From the NCBI RefSeq assembly GCF_025698545.1, contig NC_068576.1, positions 56,332,094 to 56,396,093 on the forward strand: a stretch of DNA of 64,000 bases. Direction: 5' to 3'. The DNA is from Gossypium raimondii. Its lineage: Eukaryota; Streptophyta; Magnoliopsida; Malvales; Malvaceae. Below, piece by piece: positions 36,930 to 48,188 of the stretch. The translations under genes were made by a program, and so were the position numbers. The notes beneath the pieces are model-generated. The model searched no databases. It had not been told where the DNA came from and worked only from the letters and a program-made list of their open reading frames with translations. Every line of letters starts with the position of its first letter. The stretch's first letter is position 1.

Positions 36930-37600
36930 TCAAATAACGGTATTTAAATCTTTATCTTAAATATTGTTGATGCGGAATACATTATCTTCAAATAATCTTG
37001 AATAATAGTATTTAACGATATTATTTTCAAATTCTTTAATCCTTTTATATATGCATTTTTACTGATTGTGTTACAAGTGTATCTATTAATGCTGGTAACA
37101 TGCATAACAATCGTATCTTATTTGTAATATTATTGACGTGGAATGCATATCTAGAATAACGGTATTTAACGATATAACGATTTATCTTATGTTTAATATT
37201 GTCAACGCAGAACACGTTACTTTTTTTTGACAATATCCAAAATAACGGTATCTAACGATATAATGGTAAATGATCATAACTCAACTATAAGATCATTGTT
37301 GTAGAACTCATTACCTTTTTAAAATTATCTAAAATGACGGTATTTAAGGATATAACAATCATTACTCAACTACAACATCATTAACGTGGAACACGTTTTT
37401 TAAATATTACGAAATAACGACAATTAACTGTATAACGGCCGTACATTATCTATGATATTTATTGATGTGAAGTATGTTGCATTTTAACAAATCAGAATAA
37501 TGATATTGAACGATATAACAATCATATTTCGCACGTTATATTATTATCACGTAATGTTCCAAAATAACGATCGATATAACGATCGTACTTTACGTATACT
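36930..37600. repeat. Decayed tandem array of about 70-95-bp units
   Basis: About seven units each carry two words in fixed order: a GTGGAACACGTT-like word, then AATAACGGTATTTAACGATA or a close variant. The second word recurs near 36930, 37005, 37156, 37238, 37333, 37404, 37492 and 37560. Spacing is mostly about 68-95 bases, with one double gap. Units are clearly diverged. There is no coding capacity. Confidence 0.7.
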
Positions 37601-39548
37601 TGTTTTTGTCCTAGATCTAGTACCAGAGAAAGAATTAGTGTATTAGTTTCTATTTATAACTTTTTCCCAATCTTCAAGTCCGAAGAGAAAAGTATGTAAG
37701 CGTGCTTGAACCTATAATACCTTTCTAATTTTGTTATAGTAGCAATATCAACTGAGCTAAAGCTCAATCGATAATATATTAATTTTAAATATTGTTTAAT
37801 CGTATAAATATTATACATGAACTCGTTTACTATTATTTTAGATTATATTATTACTCATTGACAATTTTAAATGCATAAAATTCAATATATACAAAAATTA
37901 CGATGTGACAAGGAGAAATTTTGATTTGGTACAAACTTCGATTTTGATTTAATTTTCGCTTTACTCAATATTAAATTTATTTTATTTTAATATTTATATA
38001 ATTAATTTAAAATTAAGTCATGTCTAATTTTAGACCAAAAATCTCATACTAAAACCTTATAAACCGGACAATGAAACATTGGTTGAATGGTATGGTTGAG
38101 ATTTTAGGAATTTTGATATCCTAAATTCGAGTTTTGTCAAATTTAAATGTGTGGGTTTTTCGTCAAATATATTACAATTAATTAAATTCGAGTTTTTTAT
38201 TCTATTAATTATTCAATTCAGTACTTATAATATAATTTGCTGTTTTTATTTTTATTTTTTAACTTACAAACCATAGGACTCCACTTGCTGGGCCACGGTC
38301 AAGGACTTTTTTCTGATTCCCACCCGTGCATGAAGAGTTAAAAAGTGGACTGAAATAAATGTGAGATAACCCCATGTTTATCCAATAATAATGATAAAGT
38401 AAAATTACTCCCATATGAAATCCTTTTATATTTACTCCATTCATTAATTCAATTTTGTTTTTATATAAAAGAAAATTTGAATTTAAACTGATTAAAATTA
38501 ATTAAAATTTTCATATAAATCCCAAAATTTAACACAACGAAGCAACAATTGTTAAATTAGAAAAGACATAAGAGATGGAAGGAAAATAAAACTATGTTCT
38601 GTACCCACTGTTTGTAGTAAAACCATTTCCATATAAAAAATTAAATTTTAAAAAATAGAAAAGGTTTTATTGTCATTTAATACTAATATCTAATTAATTA
38701 AGAGAGAAATTAAGTTTTAACTCAAAATGGAGCAAAAACGAAATGGCAATTTTGTCTTCTCCTAATTAATGATTTAAACTAATTAATTACAATAAGTTTT
38801 GTTTCCTTTTATATTTTTTGAGGAAATTAAGTCTTGTTTCAATGTCCACTGTTTTACTAAACAAAAACAGTACCGGTGTTGTTTCATCTGGAGAAATTGA
38901 GATGTGTTTGGCTACAAATTTTCTCGTTTCGTAGGTTAATATTTGGTTAAATTGCTTGTCAGGTCCCTACATTACAGGGTCTCGATAAAATTAGTCTTTA
39001 TATTGTTAAAAAAGAATCAAATAAGTCCAAATTACAACAGAATTGACATTTACTATATAAAAATGTCTTGAATTTTTTAATTGTTGTTCAATTCCAAACA
39101 AAATATTTCACTTATAGAAATTTTAAAATATTAACTTTGTCAAACAACAAATGATTTTTTTATAATAGTGATGTTATCTCTATTCCAATTTGACATTGTT
39201 TGATTCTTTTAATAGTATAGAGACTAAATTAATCCACTTAATAACAAGGAATTTAATCATGTCCCTATAATAAAGGGACATCTTAAATCTTCTTTATGTT
39301 AGCATGTCTCAAAATATGATACATAATTGAGAGACTTGTATAAGTTATTGTACAGAGAGTTTGAACACTTAATTTGTTGTAGTGAGGAACTTTATTGTAC
39401 AATTCTTTTTTTATAGTAAAACTCGTTATATTGTAGTTTTACTTGTTGAATTCACATGGGTGAATCTAATTGTGGGAGTATTAGGCTTTTTCGGTTTGTA
39501 AAAATTGAATGTTGATAATGGTAATATAAAATGATCACACAGAGTAAT

Positions 39549-39628
39549 GAGAAAGAAAAATAAAACACGCAAAAATTTTACATGGAAACAATGAAAAATA
39601 AAACACGCAAAAATTTTACATGGAAACC
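39549..39628 (+). repeat. Tandem duplication of about 37 bp
   Basis: The phrase AAAATAAAACACGCAAAAAT plus TTTACATGGAAAC occurs twice head to tail, nearly identical, so the duplication is recent or slippage-maintained. Confidence 0.8.
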
Positions 39629-39741
39629 TTTTCGGGAAAAAAAACCATTGGCAGAGGAGAAGAAAATTCACTAATGTTAAAATTCGAATGATACAAGAGA
39701 AGTTTCGATTACACCTATTTAAAGGTTGAAAAACTTTATTC

Positions 39742-39843
39742 TAATCAATGTCAAATAAAAGAAGAGTGGTTATATATGGATTCTACTTGTGCAATCAATG
39801 TCAAATAAAAGAAAAGTAGTTCTATATGGATCTTACTTGTGCT
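39742..39843 (+). repeat. Tandem duplication of about 50 bp
   Basis: Two adjacent copies begin AATCAATGTCAAATAAAAGA and end ACTTGTGC, with a few differences. Together with the duplication at 39549 it marks a slippage-prone decayed element. Confidence 0.75.
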
Positions 39844-40697
39844 ACTTGATCTGTACCTCATTCGGCCATCGTCATTCGCCTCCACAGATCCCCTTATTTT
39901 GCCACTATATTTTATTTCTTTAACAATAATTTGAATCACACAACTCTAGCATAAAAAGTGTAAAAGTGAGGAAATTGTCACAAATGTGTAATAGATTTAG
40001 AATCAGTTGTTATAAGTGTTGAAGATGATGAATATTTCTCATTGAGTGAGGCTTCGCAGCCGTGGAGAAACTAAATTGCGTAAACAAACCTCGTGTCTCT
40101 TGTTTTTGTTCTATTTTATCGTAGTGCTTGAAGGAGTGTCCACTCCCTTAGCCATTCCTTTCAATCACATAGCTTTATCTCAACAACTTCAAATTTGTAA
40201 CTACAAATTGTTACACAAAATAGCATTGTCTGAAAAAAAAAATCCAATAGAGGAGTAAGACAAACTTATAATAACCACAACACTAGAATGTTAAAAAACT
40301 AACCAAATTTGGTTAACAACTAGTAATTGTATCCTAACTCTGCCACAATGAACTACGATTAACCAATTAAGCATTGCTAAAGGACCCTAGGATACCCTAC
40401 CGCATTAATGGTGTACGAAAAATAAAGTGTTAGATGACCAATCCTCTTCTTTCTCATCTTAAAGTCCAATCTCACGATTATCTTTACATATTGTTATTTT
40501 TTTTTATTATGTATTATATTTTATATTTATTTACAACTTTTTGTATTTAAATTTTATTTCGTTGGCTGGATAAGATGAATTTATGACAATTTTTTTTTAT
40601 CAATTCTAATTAATTAATTGAGTCTTTGGGTTGGGTTATTTAGATATTTAATTATTTGGGTTGAGTTTGGTTTTATATGAGTATTGAGTGTTTGGAT

Positions 40698-41136
40698 TAG
40701 AGGTGCTCATGGTTCGGGCCGGGCCCATAAAAAATTTCGGCTCGGGCCCGACCCGAAATATGGGCCTAAGATTTTGTCCAGGCCCGGCCCGGGAAAAAAA
40801 TCATAAGCCCGGGCCGGGCCCGCCCATTTTATTTTAAAATTTTAAAAATTAAAAATATATTTTAAAATTAAAAAATTAAAAAAAGTATTTTAAAATATTT
40901 TAAAATTAAAAATTAAAAAAGTATTTTAAAATATTTTAAAATTTAAAAAATTAAAAAGTATGTAAAAATATTTTAAAATTAAAAAAATAAATATATTTAT
41001 TATATCGGGCCGGGCCGAAAAAAGTGGTGCACAAAGCCCGGCCCGTTTTCTAAACGGGCCTCATTTTTTTGCCCAAGCCCATATTTCGGACGGGCCATCG
41101 GGCCGGGCCGGGCCGCCCGACCCATAAGCACCTCTA
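40698..41136. mobile_element. hAT-type MITE with perfect 8-bp target duplication
   Basis: The 439-bp element has ends TAGAGGTGCTCATGG and, as the reverse complement of the right end, TAGAGGTGCTTATGG. It is flanked on both sides by GTTTGGAT (40690-40697 and 41137-41144). GC-rich arms made of GGGCC/GGCCC words enclose an AT-rich core. It has no coding capacity. The 8-bp duplication and the terminal sequence fit the hAT superfamily. The intact duplication suggests a fairly recent insertion. Confidence 0.9.
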
Positions 41137-41144
41137 GTTTGGAT

Positions 41145-41964
41145 ATGGGTTTGGAATGGATATTTATTATCTAAAAAAGGTAAATATATTTTCGGGTACT
41201 TGAGTTTGATTTCAATATATAAACCGGTACTTATATTTTGTTTTGCTTCATATTGGTACCTAATTTTGATTTCATCCACACATTTTAGTCCATATTTATA
41301 ACTCCTTTAAAATTGGCTTACTCAGTTTGGATATCCAAAATTGATAATTAACCGAATAAACCCTAAATTTGATTAAACTAACCAAATAAACCAAATTTAT
41401 TTTGATTAAATCATTTTTATTTTATTAATTCGATTCATCTAACTTTCTACCCACCTTATGGGTGATAATTAATGGTATGTTTGATAAACTGAAAATTTAA
41501 ATGTTGAAAAATAATTTTTATTTTACTATTAAATTTTATAAGTGCTGAATTTATATTAGAAAACCGAGTGGTCAATTAATAAATACAAGTATTGAATATA
41601 ATTATGTTGTTTGATAAAACATTGATTTTTAAAATATAATATATTTTAAATTTTAATCTTATTAATATAATATTTTATATGATTTTGGATAGTTTTGGAT
41701 GAAAGATAAATATATTAATTTGAATATTTTATTTTTCAAAAAGAAATTTATTTCAAAATTTTAATAAAATAAAATCAACTTAATATTTTCTATATCAAGT
41801 AAAAATTAAAATAATTATCAACACTTCTAAAATATTAAATAGTAAAAAAATTCATTTTTGAAAATGAATCAAATACCCCAAATAAAAATTATGTTAAAAA
41901 GATAACTAAATTAATTTTAAAACCTAAATAACAAAAAATTTATTCATTAAAAAAATACTACATG
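41145..41964. other. Spacer between two GGGCC-rich elements
   Basis: AT-rich. 41170-41290 repeats the GGTACTTGAGTTTGATTTCA type of word seen in other dispersed repeats here. No gene seen. Confidence 0.4.
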
Positions 41965-42240
41965 GTGATGACTAGAATTACTCATGGGTTAGATAAGATT
42001 TGGCCAAGGCCCAATTCTAAAAATTTTCCAAGCTTGGTCCGAGCTCGACTTGGCCCGCCCAAAAATGCATATTACTTTTTAAAAATAATAAAATATATTA
42101 TATTTATAATTATATACTTTTTAATAATTAAATTTAAAGAAATTGTTTTCATTCGAACCGAATTGGGCCGTGAACAAAACCCTTTATTTAAGCCCTGCCC
42201 AAATTGGACCAGATGGGCCGCCCAGCCCAAGGAGAGCTAG
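41965..42240. repeat. Diverged relative of the GGGCC-rich MITE
   Basis: It has GGCCCAATT, TTGGCCCGCCC, ATTGGGCCGTG and GATGGGCCGCCCAGCCCAA around an AT-rich core, with the same architecture as 40698-41136 but much more decayed. No target duplication seen. Confidence 0.5.
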
Positions 42241-43230
42241 GAATTTTCGTTTTAGATCTTATTGGGGGGAGAGGGTGCAGGTGGTGGTCCACACGGTGTA
42301 ACGCGGCAATAAACTATGGTAGGAGGTTGGCTTCCACCGCCCAGGGACCACCGCCGCTTTGTATTTTAGGGATGAATAGCGGGGAAAGTGGCAGTTGAGG
42401 GAAGGTATTAACTGTCAACAGTGTGTCGGAAATCGTGACGTCACTCTGAAAAGTTTCCCTTCACTGTGCCTTGTTTTCTTCCTTACGGTGATGTGAAAAA
42501 TCTTTCCTGTCTTTTCTATTTCATTGCCCATTCGTTTTTTCTTTTTTTTTTAAATGCAATATTTATAATATAAACATTTGAGAGGTGAAAATAAGAAATT
42601 TGGCATTGAAAAGACCAAAATAAATTATAAACTTTTTTGAGAAATTTCATTTGAAAAGGATTAAAATGAAACCAAAATTTAATTGAACAGATAAGATAAA
42701 TCTTTATTATGAAAAAGAAAGTTTATGAAGTGACCAAAGAACGGTCGTGGAAGTAAGTCATTGAATTGGATTATGCTGAAACTGTCCAACTGTGGCTTGG
42801 CTTTTGACTTGGACCACAATCCATTCCAGAAAATACAGATTAATCCAACAGCCAAAATCGCCACGTTTCCTTCTCTGATTGAACCACAACTTGTCGGAAA
42901 ATTAGTACACTTGGCTAAGAAACCTAGTCTTATGTTTTGTCCCTCTAATCTCCGTAACTCCACACCCTGGATTTTCCGTGTTTGCTTAATATCTAAAAAT
43001 CTATATATATAATAAGACGCCCTTTCACAGTTGCTTGAAGCAGAAAAAGAAAGCTCATTTAGTTAATACTTTTCCTTGCATTTCCAAATTCGGAAGTTCA
43101 TAAAGCAAGTGATTTCCTAAAATACTTGATACTAAGAGCGAATATCCTTTTCTTGAAATATACTCTTTTCAAGTCAAAAGCTTTGTTTAACTGAAACTTA
43201 AACTGATTTACTGTTTGGGTTTTTTTTAAA
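42241..43230 (+). promoter_or_regulatory. Upstream region of the DREB1 gene
   Basis: A hairpin-forming pair GGTGGTGGTCC (42280-42290) and GGACCACCGCC (42345-42355) is present. The palindrome GTGACGTCAC (42435-42444) is a bZIP/TGA-type site. A TATATATATAA box lies near 43001-43012, about 220 bases before the ATG. No ICE1-type cluster could be asserted by eye. Confidence 0.5.
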
Positions 43231-43881
43231 ATGGATTTTTTAGTTCAAGATTATGATATGGTTGATTCTGGGTCGGTTTCTGAAAGTGGAACTGATCGTC
43301 CGGTGAATTTTTCCGATGACTATGTGATGTTAGCTTCGAGTTATCCAAAGAGGCGAGCTGGGAGGAAGAAGTTCCGGGAGACTCGACACCCGGTGTACCG
43401 TGGAGTTCGCCGGAGGAATCCCGGGAAGTGGGTTTCTGAAGTGAGGGAGCCTAATAAGAAGTCGAGGATTTGGCTTGGAACTTTCCCGACGGCGGATATG
43501 GCGGCGCGTGCTCACGACGTGGCAGCTATAGCACTGAGAGGGAAGTCAGCTTGTTTGAACTTCGCTGACTCAGCTTGGAATCTTCCGGTCCCGGCTTCTT
43601 CCGACCGAAAGGATATCCAAAAGACGGTGGCGGAGGTGGCGGAGACTTTCAGAACGGCTGAGCATTCGAGCGGGAATTCTAGAAACGATGCAAAGAGAAG
43701 TGAAAACACGGAGATGGAGAAAGGGTTTTACTTGGACGAAGAAGCGTTGTTTGGGACACAAAGATTTTGGGCAAATATGGCTGCCGGTATGATGATGTCA
43801 CCTCCTCGTTCCGGTCATGACGGAGGATGGGAAGAACATGAAGTCGATGATTATGTACCTTTATGGAGTTATTCTATTTAA
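43231..43881 (+). CDS. DREB1: DREB1/CBF transcription factor (AP2/ERF)
   Basis: This is an intronless 216-aa gene. The AP2 domain spans residues about 55-112 ([20 protein letters not shown] to [11 protein letters not shown]), with the Val of the KWVSEV motif that DREB proteins use to read the DRE/CRT core. It is flanked by the CBF-specific signatures: [16 protein letters not shown] (residues 39-54) before, and DSAWN (113-117) after. The acidic C-terminus ends [12 protein letters not shown], matching the LWSY-type activation end. By family it binds DRE/CRT elements and switches on cold and dehydration genes. The first signature normally reads PKKPAGRKKF or PKRPAGRKKF and the second DSAWR. Here R replaces P and N replaces R, which may mark a diverged paralog. 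The gene is otherwise complete. Confidence 0.94.
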   Translation: MDFLVQDYDMVDSGSVSESGTDRPVNFSDDYVMLASSYPKRRAGRKKFRETRHPVYRGVRRRNPGKWVSEVREPNKKSRIWLGTFPTADMAARAHDVAAIALRGKSACLNFADSAWNLPVPASSDRKDIQKTVAEVAETFRTAEHSSGNSRNDAKRSENTEMEKGFYLDEEALFGTQRFWANMAAGMMMSPPRSGHDGGWEEHEVDDYVPLWSYSI

Positions 43882-44969
43882 AAGTAAATTTTTTCAGACA
43901 TTTTCAAGCATTCATTGGAATTTTTAGTTCACAGAAATCGCCACCGGCAATTGCCCTTTATGTTTTGTACGTACAACGATTTTTTTGGATTGTACGGGTA
44001 GTGCTGTAAGTAAAAAGATTAATGTGTATATATACGTCATAGCTTCTCCAAACAATAAATTTATAGCTTCATATCTATTTTACCATTGATATTCAAAGTT
44101 GTTCCAATAATAAGTAGAATTATTAGGGAAATTTTTATATTAGAAGTTAAATTATATATTCTATCCTCTGCTCAAAAAAAATACATATATCTAATTTTAT
44201 TGTTAAAAATAAGTTATTATATATCGGTATAAGATACAAGTAACACGTCACATGTGACTTTCTGATTATTTCGTCAATCATGTCGCATTTCTGTTAAAAT
44301 TTTAACCTTCACTTGTAATTCAAAAAAGATATATAAAGATTAATTTACTAGAAATATATGGATCTCTAAAGTATTTTTACGAGGATGGGAAGCTTCAAGA
44401 ACTTTAAGTTAAAGCTAAGCTTAGCCCAAGTATTAGTAAGTAATTTTAAATCAAATGGGCTTCTGGGCCAGCCTTTGAATAGGCTAAGCTTCGGCCTTTT
44501 TGTCCAAAGATGGAAGATTTGAATACAATCCCTTTTATCACTCCACCAATGATTCAGTTGACAACTTCAGTGTATGTTATTATAAGTTAATGCAACAACA
44601 GACAACAAATTCGAATGTAAAAGATACAAAGCTTGCTTACATATTTTTCCATCCTTCATAATCATACAGAAGACTGACTAATCAAGCAATGCAAGTAAAA
44701 ACAAGCTTAGTTTAAAGATTCAACACAAAAAATTTACATTGAAATTGGATAGAAGCCTTTGTGAATATTACCGATCACCTCGGGAAAAACAAAGACCGGA
44801 GCCTAAAAAACTTGGAGACTTCGATTACGACACATACCCTTGCATTGCGAAGAAAACACCAACCATATCGGTAAACAAAATGTCAAGCAGTCCGGTGATC
44901 GTTGCATCATGCACAAGTGAGTTGGATCGTTTCACCATTCAGTTCATGCACGAGTGGAATGAAGAAATA
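43882..44969. other. 3' flanks of DREB1 and PGAP3 (convergent genes)
   Basis: The first about 200 bases are the probable DREB1 3' UTR. 44170-44350 has words shared with repeat family A. 44600-44969 is probably the PGAP3 3' UTR on the minus strand. An 85-codon plus-strand frame at 44739-44996 overlaps it and is not supported. Confidence 0.4.
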
Positions 44970-46838
44970 TCACTTTATTTTCTTGAGGAGAGTTGAGGTC
45001 CTGAACTCGGCATCATCCTGGACAAAGCTCCAGCAGAAGTAAGTAAGAGGGATACTGACAGCATGCCACAGAGCGTGTGCATCTACAAACCCTTTATAAG
45101 GTGGAAAGTCTAATATTTCCAAGAACACAACAAGGCTTCCCCACACAACAAACAGCCAAACCTTCCAGCGTGATGGATGGCTAGTTATGCCGGCCCAAAT
45201 TCCCCATATGAGAAGTTGAGCCACACCCATGGCCATACAAACTTTCATATTTAGACCTGCAAAACAAATCCAGCTTGTAACTAGAGTGCAACATGATAGA
45301 AAGTTCAGATGGACTAAAACTAGCAATTATACGAGTGGTTTGGACTGAAAATATCAAACTGCACCAGCGAATTAATGAATGTCGACAATATTGTTTTACG
45401 AGGGTAACAAAAAAAAGAAATACCATAATCAAGTTTGTAGAAGTTCAGATACAAGATGTGTGTTGTTACAAACGCAACCAACGGAGCAGCAACCATGACT
45501 CTTGAAGCTTCATCTCTCAAATCGAACACTCGTAATATCGCTAGAATAAGACTATACCCAACTAACGCAACAGCAGACGAATAATCTAGCTTCTCTGTCA
45601 ACTCAACATCTCTACAAATAAAAGGAATCAATGATATCATGCAAAGTTATAAGAATACTCAGCTCGATATGCTTCTTCTTCTTTATTATTTTTTCTTTTT
45701 TTTTGTTTTCTCTCACCATTACTTGCCAAAGACAAAAAAACAAAGGCTTCTATGAGTAAGAACCTGATCAAGGCCTAACAGATTAGGTGCAATGTATAAG
45801 ACTATGGGGTCAAAGTATATTGCTTACCGACTGTGAAAAATGGCACTCCAGAACCAGAAGTTCATAGCCAAGATGGCGTAGATATGCCACAAGCAAGTAT
45901 ATTCATAATAAGTCTTTTTATCAGGCCTCAAAGGCAACTTATAGTTAATAAGGATAAAAAAGGAGAGCCAACCATGAAACTGTACAGCAAGACTTAGTGC
46001 AGAGAAAGCTACAGCAACTGGTTCCTAAAAAAAAACACCATGAACTCAAAACAATCACTAACAAGAACAAGAATCTAACAAAAATGACACCAAGGTGATG
46101 ATATGGTACGAACCTGTATCCCATAAACACGTTGAAAAGGCCATTTTCCATGATATTTGATGGGTTTATTCCCCAGTTTTTCCCTCTGTTCTTCTCTAGT
46201 AATCATACAATGGTACTGACAATCAGTACGGCAATCCCATTGCTTCCATTTTTGATATAGGGGTTCTTGTAAATACCATGGACCATCAATGGGTTTCCCA
46301 TCGGATGAGAATTTACAGTGTTGAAAACACTTTTCCCCTACGCATCCACTCTTCTCACACTCTTCCAAACAAGCCCTAAACACCCAAATTAATAAGCAAG
46401 TTAAATTGCCGGGAAAATTAAAAAAAGATACGGTCTTTAAATTAACTCAATAAAAGAAATATTCTAAATATAGCAAATTTCAACACCATAAAAACTTTAA
46501 AAAACGGAAATTAAAATGGGTTTTCTTTTATAAGAATATATTCTTCTTTCAAGTGTTTATTACTAGTAAAATCCAACCCCATTTAGAATTGAATTTAAAC
46601 AACCTAAAAATGTAGATTTTGCATCATAAAATTATCCAAATTTTCCTTCAAAAAACGATTATATTTTTCTTTTTCCTATCAAACATAAAAGAATTAAATT
46701 TATATTACTGAAGCTGCGATTCAAAATCGAGTCAGAAACTTACTTGTAAATTGGATCAGCATCACCTTCGCTGGCGTTAAGTGACGATACGAGAAAGGAA
46801 AGTACAAAAATTATCAGAATTAAACGGCAAGGAGCCAT
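44970..46838 (-). CDS. PGAP3: PGAP3/PER1 GPI-anchor remodelling protein
   Basis: Five minus-strand exons, 46838-46744, 46375-46114, 46024-45828, 45611-45424 and 45256-44970, give 342 aa in frame. An N-terminal signal peptide (MAPCRLILIIFVLSFLVSS) precedes a Cys-rich lumenal part (CLEECEKSGCVGEKCFQHC, QWDCRTDCQYHCM). KYHGKWPFQRVYGIQ follows, then about seven membrane segments. Motifs typical of the CREST hydrolase superfamily are present: FHSRD after the third membrane segment and DAHALWHAVSIP near the end. The family acts in the ER/Golgi on GPI-anchored proteins, removing or remodelling lipid chains. Length and motif order are normal and nothing is missing. The tail RTSTLLKKIK is lysine-rich and could aid ER retrieval (inference). 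Confidence 0.94.
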
Positions 46839-47400
46839 TTGATTCATAGGCCAAAAGAAAAGTAAACAGAGAAAAGAGAGAGAAAAAAAAAAGAATGATT
46901 CGACGTTTTTTTTTCTACAGAATTAGCGATTGTTGATTGAGGTTCCAGAGATGACGTGGTGGATTCCGTCCCATAGAATCGAAAAGATAATATAAATATG
47001 GAAAGAGAGAGAGAGAGAGAGAGAGAGTTTTGACGAACCGAGTTGAAGTGGTACAACGAACTCAGTAGAGAAAGAGGTGAGTCAGAGAATCAACGAGTTA
47101 TGGATTTCTTTTTTTTTTTTTTCGGTTATGGAGAATCGTGACCGTGAACGTGAAGGGTGGGTTTGTTTTTCTTTTTTTTCCAGAGACCAGAATCTCGTGA
47201 TTAGATGACCTCAGTAGGCTATCCGTCGCATGACACGTGGGTGTAAATGATTTTTTTGGGCAAAAATGACATACGATGTCATAGATAATGACGCCTATGC
47301 CCTTTTGACAAATCTTTAAACGGCGGCGTTTCTTTGCTGTCTTTCAAAGTAGCTGTTTGGTTACAACTTCCACGTGTGTCATAAATGAAAGTTCAAGAAA
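46839..47400 (-). promoter_or_regulatory. PGAP3 leader and promoter with (GA)n and two G-boxes
   Basis: A (GA)n tract at about 47002-47028 lies in the probable leader. G-box cores CACGTG are at 47234-47239 and 47371-47376. The pattern suggests light- or stress-linked bZIP/bHLH input, unproven. Confidence 0.5.
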
Positions 47401-47650
47401 AGGGTTATTCTACCATTTGGTACCTAAATTTAGTTTTAATATTTAATTTGGTATTTGAGTTTTTTTTTTTTCAATTTGGTGTTGGCTTCAACATTCAAAT
47501 TGATACCTGAATTTTTTTTTATCCTGATTTGGTACTTCAATGTTCAAATTGGCATTTAATTTTTTTATCCCAATTAAGCCCTTAAGTTTGAATTTAATGT
47601 TAAATTTGATATCTAAATTTTTTATCTCAATTAAGTACCAATAATTTTTT
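47401..47650. repeat. Decayed short-period tandem repeat
   Basis: About eight loose units of about 28-32 bases follow the pattern TTTGGTACCTAAATTT or TTTGATATCTAAATTT plus a T-run and TATCCCAA/TATCTCAA. Related words occur at 10400-10500, 21150-21230 and 41170-41290. Confidence 0.5.
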
Positions 47651-47675
47651 ACTAGAGCACACATGTTAAACAATA

Positions 47676-48188
47676 GGGTAAATTAAAGTTTACGTTTTAG
47701 TTACTCAACTTTAAAAACTTACAAAATAATTTTTAAGCTACTTGAAAGCTTTCATTTAAATAATTAGACTGTTAATTTTTGTTTTTTTTTAAAGAGTTCG
47801 ACTAGCATGCTCCAAGTGATGATTTGACAATCGTTATGACGGATCAATACCCATCAACTAATAAAAGAGCATACCTTAGATCCAAGTCGATACGATGGTT
47901 AGTGCCAAAGATCAATCAATAAAGATGTTTATATTTTGATTCATAAATTCACAGCGTTCAAAGCTATTTCATGAAAAAAACTTTATCTGTGGAAAAAAAA
48001 GGAAAATGAGAGTTTTCAATTAGTGGAGATAGCGCGAACAGAGAAGGTCATATGACTCCAATTTTAACCGTCTAGTAACTTAAATGAAAACTTTTAAATA
48101 ATTTAATGAACATTTTATATCTTTTTGAAGTTGAGTGATAAAAAAATAAGGTTACTAATAATTTAGTAATCTTATGTGTAATTTATCC
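47676..48188. repeat. Terminal-inverted-repeat element, family B, copy 1
   Basis: The left end GGGTAAATTAAAGTTTACGT is matched inversely by GTAATTTATCC at the right. Inner words such as GAAAGCTTTCATTTAAATAA and ACTTAAATGAAAACTTTTAA form the arms. Copies 2 and 3 lie at 54760-55310 and 59150-59668. No coding capacity. Confidence 0.65.

Larger units (their letters stand above)
37601..40697. other. Gene-free region with short tandem duplications
   Basis: No credible gene was seen. 38255-38345 is a GC-richer patch whose minus strand gives a short frame with a donor-like end, possibly a gene fragment. 39420-39960 looks like a decayed repeat of unknown class with two internal duplications (listed separately). 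Confidence 0.4.

Noticed and set aside
36930-37600. CRISPR-like array
   Set aside because: This is a plant nuclear region, the repeats are diverged and unevenly spaced, there are no spacers of fixed length, and no cas genes are present.
39420-39960. Solo LTR of a retrotransposon
   Set aside because: No matching second end, primer site or target duplication was found. It is left as an unclassified decayed repeat.
44739-44996. Plus-strand 85-codon frame at the PGAP3 3' end
   Set aside because: It lies over the PGAP3 3' UTR and stop region in antisense and has no recognised motif.
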